Source: CAZZKJ01 sp964654695 | Lineage (GTDB): Bacteria > Krumholzibacteriota > Krumholzibacteriia > WVZY01 | Length of the DNA stretch: 5,986 bases | Assembly (NCBI GenBank): GCA_964654695.1 | Contig: CAZZKJ010000076.1 | Coordinates: 1-5,986, forward strand | Direction: 5' to 3' | Shown: piece by piece, positions 1-5,648 of the stretch | How positions within the stretch are numbered: position 1 is the first letter of the stretch | How the letters are laid out: every line of letters begins with the position of its first letter | Position numbers and translations under genes: made by a program | Notes under the pieces: generated by a model | Told to the model about the DNA's origin: nothing | Seen by the model: only the letters and a program-made list of their open reading frames with translations | Databases searched by the model: none

Positions 1-6
1 CTTGTT

Positions 7-13
7 GGAGGAG
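7..13 (+). promoter_or_regulatory. Ribosome binding site of the MFS transporter
   Basis: GGAGGAG lies 5 nt upstream of the ATG at 19. It is a near-perfect Shine-Dalgarno sequence and fixes this start codon. Confidence 0.8.
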
Positions 14-18
14 CATAT

Positions 19-1494
19 ATGCCGAAAAACGAATCATCGAATAAAGCAAATGACCCTCCCCGAAAAAACATTCCCAATCCCATAGCCGAACTGGCCGAAT
101 CCTTCAGAGCCCTGCGCGGGGCGTCCAGGGGGTTCTGGTTCGCAAACTTCGCTTATTGGCTCGACGGAATTTCATACTTTGGGATGCTAACGCTGCTGGC
201 AATGTTTTTTCATGATGTCGCCGGGCTCAGCGACACAACCGGCCATAAGCTGGTATCGATTTATACAGGTATAATTACAGGTTCGATGCTGGTCTTTGGC
301 CCTGTTTCCGACCGGCTGGGGGTTCGCAGATCTTTAATCATATCTCTGGTACTGTACCTCTTCGGCCGTACCGCCCTGCCGCTGCTTCCCCATTTATTCG
401 TTCCGGGATCCATTCCTCTGATTGTTGTCGCCATCATAGCCCTTGTCATCGCGGGAGCAGGAAATGGATTCATGCAGCCTTCGGTTTATGCAGGTGTTCG
501 CAAATTCACTGATGAAAAAACATCGGCCATGGGCTACGGCCTGCTCTACGCCGGTATGAACCTTGGAATTGTTTTTATCGGCCTGGTTTCACCGCGCATC
601 AGAACGGGCTTGCACATAAAAGGCCTAATAGATTTCGACGGATTAGGTATAAGCGGCGTTTTCTGGTTCTGCATCCTTGTAAACCTTTTGATGTTGTTGG
701 GCGTAATAATCCTGTTTACGCAAAAAGTGGAAAAAGCCGGCGAGATAGCATCGGAAGACGGCGGCTCCGAAGCGCCGAACCCTGACCAAGACGGCGGCGG
801 CAAGGATGAAATCTCCGATAATTCCGGCGTCAAATTCCTGGACAGTCCCGTTGAGAATCTAAAAAGACTATTTCGGGAAAACCCGCTGTCGAATTCGCGC
901 TTTGCTTTTTTTATTTTCATCCTGCTGCCGGTGCAGACTCTTTTTGCCTATCAGTGGCTGGTTCTGCCCGAATATGTAACCCGCAGTTATTCCGATCTGG
1001 TAGCAAACAACATGGAAAGTATCGTAAATGTTGCCAATCCGTTGATTATAGTACTTGGGGTTCCCATTATAACCGCCCTTACCAGAAACGTTCATGTCTA
1101 TAAAATGATGATTATTGGTTCTCTGGTATCGGCCGTTCCGACATTTCTCTTCGTTCTCGGCCCTCACTTCTCCTTATTGATGGCTTATATTATTTTCTTT
1201 TCAATCGGCGAAGCACTTTGGCAGCCGCGTTTTTTGCAGTTCGCCGCCGAATTGGCGCCTGAAGGCAGGACCGGAGCATATATCGCCTACGCCAATATTC
1301 CTTGGTTCATGATAAAATTCATGGCAGGGTGGTACACAGGCCCGGTGATGGAACGTTACTGCCCGGCGGAGGGCGCCATTCAAACCGAAACCATGTGGCT
1401 CATATATGGCGTAATAGCCATGTTAAGCCCTATAGGACTTTTGCTGGCGGGTAAATGGGTGCAAAAAGGATTAAAGGAAAAAGCCGGGGGATGA
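19..1494 (+). CDS. MFS transporter, POT (peptide transporter)-like, 12 TM
   Basis: This is a complete 491-residue inner-membrane secondary transporter of the major facilitator superfamily. I see about twelve hydrophobic helices (roughly 38-62, 78-98, 105-125, 131-153, 171-193, 210-233, 294-315, 333-354, 362-380, 385-405, 420-440 and 458-480). The MFS motif A lies after TM2 at residues 94-104 (GPVSDRLGVRR, with D98, R99, G101 and R103/R104). The segments GNGFMQPSVYAG (148-159) and LLYAGMNLG (175-183), and the E-x-x-W-x-P pattern near 398-403, recall the proton-dependent oligopeptide (POT/PTR2) branch, so substrate import driven by protons is an inference. The canonical E-x-x-E-R motif of TM1 in true POTs is not seen, so the substrate is unknown. 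A hydrophilic 60-residue central loop (about 234-293), rich in Gly, Asp and Glu, separates the two halves. The start is supported by GGAGGAG at 7-13, 5 nt before ATG. Its promoter must lie left of the window. The stop is 16 bp from the convergent phosphatase gene. Confidence 0.9.
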   Translation: MPKNESSNKANDPPRKNIPNPIAELAESFRALRGASRGFWFANFAYWLDGISYFGMLTLLAMFFHDVAGLSDTTGHKLVSIYTGIITGSMLVFGPVSDRLGVRRSLIISLVLYLFGRTALPLLPHLFVPGSIPLIVVAIIALVIAGAGNGFMQPSVYAGVRKFTDEKTSAMGYGLLYAGMNLGIVFIGLVSPRIRTGLHIKGLIDFDGLGISGVFWFCILVNLLMLLGVIILFTQKVEKAGEIASEDGGSEAPNPDQDGGGKDEISDNSGVKFLDSPVENLKRLFRENPLSNSRFAFFIFILLPVQTLFAYQWLVLPEYVTRSYSDLVANNMESIVNVANPLIIVLGVPIITALTRNVHVYKMMIIGSLVSAVPTFLFVLGPHFSLLMAYIIFFSIGEALWQPRFLQFAAELAPEGRTGAYIAYANIPWFMIKFMAGWYTGPVMERYCPAEGAIQTETMWLIYGVIAMLSPIGLLLAGKWVQKGLKEKAGG

Positions 1495-1510
1495 GGACCG
1501 CAGGGTTCCA

Positions 1511-3562
1511 TCAGGCGCCTCTGGGTTCAGGGCCGATTTTTACGGCGATGGAAGTAATATCATCCGCGCATTCACCGCTGCAGTAATCCAGCACATCTTT
1601 GTGAAGCCGTTCTATGATATTCAAGGCCGTGAAACCTCTGCTCGCACGAACACTTTCAAACACCCGTTCGAGTTCGAACGGAGAGCCGTCCGAGTTTTCT
1701 GCTTCCAGCATTCCATCTGTAATCAGAAGTACCATGTCGCCGTTCTCAAGATCCGCCCGGCGGCTCGGCCCGAAACTGCTTCCACTGTACACGCCCAGAG
1801 GCAGACCGCTGCTCTCCATGGCCGTTTTTACGCGGTGATCGTTGTCGAGTACGTAGCATGTAACATGACCGGCGCTTAAGTATTCAATCGTTCGCATTTC
1901 CGGATCAAGCCTGGCGAGCATCAATGTCACAAAAGTTTCCTCATCGGTATCGCTTGTTATCAGCTCGTTCAGGCTTGTAATTACTTTTAATATGTTCGGC
2001 TCTTTAAACGCAAGAGCCCTTAAATAAGCCCGGACCGAAGCCATGAGCAGGGCCGGACCGAAGCCATGTCCGGTTACGTCTCCAATAACCAGTATTATAT
2101 CGCCCGAATCCAGGGCAAAGTAATCGAAATAATCCCCGCCGGTAGCTACGGCGGGTTTTGACGCACCTGCGATTTCGATCCCCGGTGGTTTCGGCGTTGA
2201 CATCGGAAACAACCTTTGTTGTATTTTTTTAGCGGATTCGAATTCTTTTTTCGTGATTTCCAGCTGTTCCTCGCTATGCTTCAAATCTGTAATATCCTTG
2301 GCTATGGAAAGATACCGTGTTATTTTGCCGTGCTCGTTTTTTATGGGGGAAATGGTTTTTATTTCGTAAAACATCTCGCCGCTTTTCTTTTTGTTTATCG
2401 TCAATCCCTTGTATGTTTGCCCGGATGTCAGTGTTTTCCACATTTCACCATAGTAGCTCTTGTCATGGCGGCCGGATTTGAGAATGCTTGGATTTTTTCC
2501 TATTAGTTCCCTCGCGGAATAACCCGAAATTTTTTCGAAACTGGGATTGACTTCGATTATCCTGCCTTTGCAGTCGGTTATCATCCAGTGATCCGCCGTC
2601 TGCAGCGATGCGGCCCGGTAGTTTACCAGAGCTTTACTAATGTTCCTGCGAAAAGAGAATTCTCCGGCCAGTCCGAGTGAGGTAATGCTTACCAGGCCGA
2701 TCAGGCCCTGGAACATAAGGATATTCTCCAAACCAAGATGCAAAGCGAATATTCCCGAATTCCTGGAGTATCCCAAAAGCGCGATAACCGACAGGATGAA
2801 AGCGGCGGTGGCGGTTTCTCTGGGGGTAAAACGAACAGCCGACCATGTCAGGACAGATAATGCCCCGTATGCGAGCATCAAGGTTGCGGACACTCCCTGA
2901 AGCCTGCCTCCGAAAACAAACCATCCCGACAGAGCCAATAGAAGCATCATGATCCCGATTTCGATCATTTTGCCTCTTTTCCACCTAAAGGAAGGAATCC
3001 TCCACCAGCATAAAATCACCGGCGTCATGACCATAATGCCTGTGGTGTCCCCCAACCACCACGTTATGTATGTCAGCCAATATGAACCGGCATCAAGCAT
3101 GCCTCCCAAACCAAGGCTGCACGCTCCAACCGTGGCACTGACCGCCGAGCTCGCGGCACCGCAGAGAAAAGCGAACCTGAATACGCTGACTCCTCTGGCG
3201 CAGGGATCGCTTGACTTGATACAGCGTTTGAGAAGATATGCCCCCAATAAGGCTCCCAGCGAAGCCCCGGTGGCGATGCTTGCCCCGATTAACAGCGACT
3301 TCATAAGAGAACTCAACCCGGAAGCGTCAAAAAACGCCCAGGTATTGGCCGTGAAAGCCCCGAACCAGATACCAGGCCAAAGTCTGTACCCGAATATTAC
3401 GAGAAATGCGAGGGCGATGCCCGAAGGAAACCATACTGCGGTCACATTGCCGGGAGGAATGGCAACCAGCTGTCCGAGCCTGGCCGCCGCATAATAGATG
3501 ATTGCAAGAGCGGCAATAAGGGCGATAATCCTGAAGCGGGACTGAATATGCAACTTCATCAT
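1511..3562 (-). CDS. MASE1-PAS-SpoIIE/PP2C membrane sensor protein phosphatase (RsbU-like)
   Basis: This is a complete 683-residue membrane signalling protein. Residues about 10-300 form a multi-helix MASE1 sensor, with hallmark stretches AVWFPSGIALAF (42-53) and WWLGDTTGIMVMTP (168-181). A PAS domain follows (about 313-428; core ITDCKGRIIEVNPSFEKISG at 328-347, ending in a PAC-like YLSIAKDITD). A short helical linker (429-453) ends in the KKIQQRLFP motif typical of RsbU-type enzymes. The rest is a SpoIIE/PP2C metal-dependent serine phosphatase with the metal-binding motifs intact: GGDYFD (475-480, D477), GDVTGHG (494-500, D495), TDGMLEAEN (615-623, D616) and DDIT (667-670). Family members dephosphorylate STAS anti-anti-sigma proteins. 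No STAS protein or RsbW-like kinase lies beside it, so its target is unknown. An in-frame TAA at 3571-3569 excludes any longer start. AAGGG at 3570-3566 is only 3 nt before the first ATG but 6 nt before the second (3559), so translation may start at Met2. Confidence 0.93.
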   Translation of the reverse strand: MMKLHIQSRFRIIALIAALAIIYYAAARLGQLVAIPPGNVTAVWFPSGIALAFLVIFGYRLWPGIWFGAFTANTWAFFDASGLSSLMKSLLIGASIATGASLGALLGAYLLKRCIKSSDPCARGVSVFRFAFLCGAASSAVSATVGACSLGLGGMLDAGSYWLTYITWWLGDTTGIMVMTPVILCWWRIPSFRWKRGKMIEIGIMMLLLALSGWFVFGGRLQGVSATLMLAYGALSVLTWSAVRFTPRETATAAFILSVIALLGYSRNSGIFALHLGLENILMFQGLIGLVSITSLGLAGEFSFRRNISKALVNYRAASLQTADHWMITDCKGRIIEVNPSFEKISGYSARELIGKNPSILKSGRHDKSYYGEMWKTLTSGQTYKGLTINKKKSGEMFYEIKTISPIKNEHGKITRYLSIAKDITDLKHSEEQLEITKKEFESAKKIQQRLFPMSTPKPPGIEIAGASKPAVATGGDYFDYFALDSGDIILVIGDVTGHGFGPALLMASVRAYLRALAFKEPNILKVITSLNELITSDTDEETFVTLMLARLDPEMRTIEYLSAGHVTCYVLDNDHRVKTAMESSGLPLGVYSGSSFGPSRRADLENGDMVLLITDGMLEAENSDGSPFELERVFESVRASRGFTALNIIERLHKDVLDYCSGECADDITSIAVKIGPEPRGA
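2030..2068 (-). repeat. 16-bp direct repeat inside the phosphatase catalytic domain
   Basis: The 16 bases CCGGACCGAAGCCATG occur exactly at 2030-2045 and 2053-2068, 23 bp apart from start to start. Because 23 is not a multiple of three, the copies are read in different frames of the phosphatase gene: one encodes His-Gly-Phe-Gly-Pro of the GHG motif, the other Met-Ala-Ser-Val-Arg. The repeat is certain; any meaning is not. Confidence 0.85.
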
Positions 3563-3565
3563 TAG

Positions 3566-3570
3566 CCCTT
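3566..3570 (-). promoter_or_regulatory. Weak ribosome binding site before two adjacent ATG codons of the phosphatase gene
   Basis: AAGGG on the minus strand precedes the tandem ATG-ATG. The spacing is 3 nt to the ATG at 3562 and 6 nt to the one at 3559. The second ATG has the better spacing, so the protein may be one residue shorter than annotated. Confidence 0.45.
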
Positions 3571-3647
3571 ATGTTTAATCGGTGAAGAAGCTCTGCTAGA
3601 TCACGATTTAATTTCTTGTTTCTGGCAGCAATCGAATTCACTGTGCT

Positions 3648-3676
3648 AATATAGGGATTGAGGAATGCGAGTGCAA
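3648..3676 (-). promoter_or_regulatory. Candidate sigma70-type promoter for the phosphatase gene
   Basis: On the minus strand TTGCAC (3676-3671) and TATATT (3653-3648) are separated by exactly 17 nt. The -10 box matches the consensus at 5 of 6 positions and the -35 box at 3 of 6. Transcription would start near 3641 and give a leader of about 80 nt. This is a match by eye in the only intergenic region upstream of the gene; no start site is known. Confidence 0.4.
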
Positions 3677-3731
3677 GCTGAAGCAGTTAAGATTAAAGTC
3701 TTTGTGTTTTAGCGTTTTTCGATCCGCGGTG

Positions 3732-3760
3732 CTGAAACCCGGCTTGCTGACCGGTATAAG
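3732..3760 (+). promoter_or_regulatory. Candidate promoter for the lysine dehydrogenase-like gene
   Basis: CTGAAA (3732-3737) and TATAAG (3755-3760) are 17 nt apart, matching the sigma70 consensus at 4 and 5 of 6 positions. Transcription would start near 3767, about 18 nt before the ATG at 3785. The Shine-Dalgarno AAAGGA (3773-3778) would lie just inside the transcript. This is a match by eye. Confidence 0.4.
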
Positions 3761-3772
3761 GGAGTACCGAAC

Positions 3773-3778
3773 AAAGGA
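3773..3778 (+). promoter_or_regulatory. Ribosome binding site of the lysine dehydrogenase-like gene
   Basis: AAAGGA is placed 6 nt upstream of the ATG at 3785. It supports this start, which also gives a Rossmann strand directly at the N-terminus. Confidence 0.6.
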
Positions 3779-3784
3779 AACGGA

Positions 3785-4972
3785 ATGAAAATCGTAATTA
3801 TCGGCGGGGGCATGATGAGCCGGGCCATTACACATGATCTTATCAACTTTCAGGACGCAAAAGACTTAGTCATCATAGACAATAATGAGACCAATCTCAA
3901 ACTGTTTGAAGCTCTGTATAATGACAGCGTGAACCTTCGTCTCGTGCATGCCGATGCCCGAAACAACACGGCGCTGCATGAATCGGTTGGCGGGGCATCG
4001 ATCATGTTGAGCTGCGTTCCATATCAATTCAACATCGGCCTTCTCGAAACAGCGATCACTCATCATTTGCATTTTATTGACCTGGGAGGAAACAACGATA
4101 TCGTGGATAAACAGTTCTTGCTCGGGGAAAAAGCCGCTCAGGCCGGCACAACCGCCCTTCCCGCGTGCGGTCTCGCTCCCGGCGCAGTGAGTATTATGGC
4201 CGCCGAGGCTATGAACCGGCTTACCGCTGTGGACAATATCCGCATGTACTGCGGCGGACTTCCCGCACGGCCAAAGGAACCTCTGAAATACCAAATCGTT
4301 TTTTCCCCCCACGGGCTGATTAACGAGTACATCGAACCCGCAGACGTGATCGAGAATTATAAAATCAAGTCCATGCCGGCGCTAAACGGTTTGGAAATTT
4401 TGAAATTCGATCCGGCCGTCGGCAAGCTGGAGGCCTTTATGACATCGGGAGGAGCGGGAACGCTGGTACGAACACTGAAGGGCTCGGTTCGCAGTCTGTC
4501 GTATAAAACACTGCGTTACCCGGGACACAGGGACATGATGAAAGCTATGCTGGATTTGGGTTTTGCGTCTGAAACGCCTGTGGAACTTCCGGGTATCCAC
4601 CAGGACAGAGATGCCGTGAAGGTTTCTCCCCGGAATTTTTTCGAGGCCATACTTGCCAGGATGCTTCCAGGCGGCGCTCCCGATATAGTCGTCACCCGTG
4701 TAACCGCCGAAGGCCTGGCCGGCGACTCCCCCGCATCATGCACGATCGAATTCATCGATCATGCCGATTCCGAAACCGGTTTGTCGGCCATGATGCGCTG
4801 CACCGGGTTTTCCGCGGCTGTTATTGCCGGAATGATTATAAGAGATGAGATCAAGAAGCGCGGGGTCCTGGCGGTTGAACAAGCGGTTCCTTCGACTTCA
4901 TTTATCGATGCTCTGAAGAAAAGAGGCATTCCGGTTAAGGAAAGCTTTAAATGCAAAACAGATAAAAGATAA
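3785..4972 (+). CDS. Saccharopine dehydrogenase-family oxidoreductase, probable L-lysine 6-dehydrogenase
   Basis: This is a complete 395-residue soluble NAD(P)-dependent oxidoreductase. The N-terminus is a Rossmann fold: VIIGGGMMS (4-12), then acidic D32 at the end of the second strand, which suggests NAD preference. The pattern Y80-QFN, IDLGGN (98-103), CGLAPG (128-133), CGGLPARP (156-163), EAFMTSGG (216-223), YKTLRYPGH (240-248) and the C-terminal KKRGV plus ALKKRGI matches, as I remember it, the Geobacillus lysine 6-dehydrogenase almost motif for motif, at similar length. That enzyme oxidises the epsilon-amine of L-lysine to allysine, which cyclises to piperideine-6-carboxylate. Other possible roles in the superfamily are saccharopine or carboxynorspermidine dehydrogenase. 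The third glycine of the usual GxGxxG loop is Ser12. AAAGGA at 3773-3778 lies 6 nt before ATG. No lysine-pathway gene is adjacent. The stop is 4 nt from the 3' end of the convergent tRNA gene. Confidence 0.85.
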   Translation: MKIVIIGGGMMSRAITHDLINFQDAKDLVIIDNNETNLKLFEALYNDSVNLRLVHADARNNTALHESVGGASIMLSCVPYQFNIGLLETAITHHLHFIDLGGNNDIVDKQFLLGEKAAQAGTTALPACGLAPGAVSIMAAEAMNRLTAVDNIRMYCGGLPARPKEPLKYQIVFSPHGLINEYIEPADVIENYKIKSMPALNGLEILKFDPAVGKLEAFMTSGGAGTLVRTLKGSVRSLSYKTLRYPGHRDMMKAMLDLGFASETPVELPGIHQDRDAVKVSPRNFFEAILARMLPGGAPDIVVTRVTAEGLAGDSPASCTIEFIDHADSETGLSAMMRCTGFSAAVIAGMIIRDEIKKRGVLAVEQAVPSTSFIDALKKRGIPVKESFKCKTDKR

Positions 4973-4976
4973 ACAA

Positions 4977-5052
4977 TGGAGCTGGTGAACGGAATCGAAC
5001 CGTTGACCTACGCATTACGAGTGCGTTGCTCTACCAGCTGAGCTACACCAGC
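4977..5052 (-). tRNA. tRNA-Thr, anticodon CGT
   Basis: The minus strand folds into a complete 76-nt cloverleaf. It has acceptor GCTGGTG paired with CACCAGC (7 bp), TA at positions 8-9, a D arm GCTC/GAGC with loop AGCTGGTA, and an anticodon stem ACGCA/TGCGT with loop CTCGTAA, giving anticodon CGT for threonine ACG codons. The variable loop is AGGTC, and the T arm is AACGG/CCGTT with loop TTCGATT. The discriminator is T and CCA is encoded (4979-4977). All stems pair without mismatch. The immediate 5' leader bases GGA can pair with T73, C74 and C75, extending the acceptor helix to 10 bp in the precursor. The 3' end lies 4 nt from the stop codon of the convergent dehydrogenase gene, so the T-rich trailer of the tRNA overlaps the last codons of that gene. 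Confidence 0.96.
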
Positions 5053-5079
5053 TCCGATTCTGCTTTTCATTTTCTCCTG

Positions 5080-5136
5080 CCGCGGCGGTTTGGCGTCGCC
5101 GATTATCTTCGGATACCTCCCGAAGGCTCACCGCGG
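5080..5136. other. Foldable GC-rich segment upstream of tRNA-Thr
   Basis: CCGCGG occurs at 5080-5085 and again at 5131-5136, so the ends can pair. Between them lies a hairpin with stem CTTCGG (5107-5112) and CCGAAG (5120-5125) around a 7-nt loop. A competing hairpin pairs CGGCG (5083-5087) with CGCCG (5097-5101). If the tRNA is transcribed from the candidate promoter further out, this would be in its leader. No known riboswitch or RNA family is recognised and no T-tract follows, so it is not an obvious terminator. Confidence 0.3.
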
Positions 5137-5145
5137 AACCATGCT

Positions 5146-5174
5146 ATTCTATTACCTGCCGCCGAATAAAACAA
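5146..5174 (-). promoter_or_regulatory. Weak candidate promoter for tRNA-Thr
   Basis: On the minus strand TTGTTT (5174-5169) and TAGAAT (5151-5146) are 17 nt apart. The -10 box matches the consensus at 5 of 6 positions and the -35 box at 3 of 6. The start would be near 5139, giving an unusually long leader of nearly 90 nt before the tRNA, which weakens the call. Confidence 0.25.
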
Positions 5175-5205
5175 CTCAAAATTGGTAAAAGTGCTTTGGT
5201 GTTGC

Positions 5206-5227
5206 TTTTTGCCTTGTGTTGCAAAAA
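5206..5227. repeat. Short A/T-rich inverted repeat
   Basis: TTTTTGC at 5206-5212 is mirrored by GCAAAAA at 5221-5227 around an 8-nt spacer. The stem is weak (5 of 7 pairs are A-T), and transcripts from either strand would end it in A residues, so it is not a normal intrinsic terminator. It may be a protein-binding site or chance. Confidence 0.3.
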
Positions 5228-5536
5228 TGATAACTTAGCGCAAGTAATCATGAGAAACAATACTCCATCATCCCTGACCCTTGGCTTCCCGGACTTTTAA
5301 CCGGTACGTCGATAGTTATGGATGCATGGAAAAGAAGCAGACTTCGAATCGCCAATCGCAAGCACGGCGTCTCCTTAAAAAACGGATCTAAAAAATATCC
5401 CATAATGCCTTGAGGCCGCCAATTAACCCTGCGCATGCTCCTGGTTTCAGGTCTGACGATTTCTTGAGAACCGGAATAATTTTCCCGCCCTTTTTTCGCA
5501 ATCCCTAATTAAGCCCGGCCGCCGATGGTACACTTT

Positions 5537-5565
5537 TTGCGAACCACAGTCGCATCGCATCTAAA
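5537..5565 (+). promoter_or_regulatory. Weak candidate promoter for the lipoprotein gene
   Basis: TTGCGA (5537-5542) and TCTAAA (5560-5565) are 17 nt apart on the plus strand, about 85 nt upstream of the lipoprotein ATG. Both boxes are imperfect, so this is only the best-looking match in the region. Confidence 0.25.
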
Positions 5566-5628
5566 GCTATATCACCTATTGCAGAGTATGCGTTTTTTTT
5601 ATTAATCCAGCTTCATTGGTTTTTTCCC

Positions 5629-5637
5629 AGGAGGAGG
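5629..5637 (+). promoter_or_regulatory. Strong ribosome binding site of the lipoprotein gene
   Basis: AGGAGGAGG is a very strong Shine-Dalgarno sequence lying 11 nt upstream of the ATG at 5649. The spacing is slightly long, but no other start codon in frame fits, and this one is followed at once by a lipoprotein signal peptide. Confidence 0.75.
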
Positions 5638-5648
5638 TTAGCATCAAG

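Larger units (their letters stand above)
5053..5648. other. Long intergenic region without a convincing gene
   Basis: About 600 bp separate the tRNA from the lipoprotein gene. I find no open frame with a credible protein. A 22-codon minus-strand frame (5365-5297, GTG start with AAGGAG 5 nt before it) is the only one with a good ribosome site and has no recognisable product. Other visible items are the foldable segment at 5080-5136, an A/T-rich inverted repeat at 5206-5227 (TTTTTGC, 8-nt loop, GCAAAAA), a small hairpin at 5440-5451, and T runs at 5491-5496 and 5593-5600 with no stem in front of them. It could hold an unrecognised RNA or a decayed gene, but nothing here proves either. Confidence 0.4.

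Noticed and set aside
546..920. 124-codon minus-strand open frame within the MFS gene
   Set aside because: It is a shadow of the transporter coding sequence, with Ser/Pro-rich sequence that fits reverse-strand reading of the low-complexity loop.
1495..1510. Possible bidirectional terminator between the convergent transporter and phosphatase genes
   Set aside because: The 16-bp gap has no stem-loop with a T-tract, and flanking coding sequence shows none either.
2949..3494. 181-codon plus-strand open frame opposite the MASE1 part of the phosphatase gene
   Set aside because: It lies antisense to a well-supported domain, has no credible ribosome site and shows no recognisable motif. Long antisense frames are common opposite hydrophobic coding sequence.
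3327..3641. 104-codon minus-strand frame overlapping the start of the phosphatase gene
   Set aside because: It is in another frame over the conserved MASE1 start and its sequence resembles no protein I know. The phosphatase frame is clearly the real one.
4977..5052. tRNA as a possible integration site for a mobile element
   Set aside because: No repeat of the tRNA 3' end, integrase or foreign-looking cargo is seen on either side within the window.
5297..5365. 22-codon minus-strand GTG frame preceded by AAGGAG at good spacing
   Set aside because: The ribosome-site match is attractive, but the peptide is too short to recognise and there is no promoter or conservation evidence from one sequence.
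5248..5436. 62-codon minus-strand open frame in the long intergenic region
   Set aside because: There is no clear ribosome site or recognisable composition, and it overlaps another short frame. I see no support for a protein.
5481..5500. C-rich stretch followed by six T residues, resembling a terminator tail
   Set aside because: No complementary G-rich arm lies upstream to make a stem.
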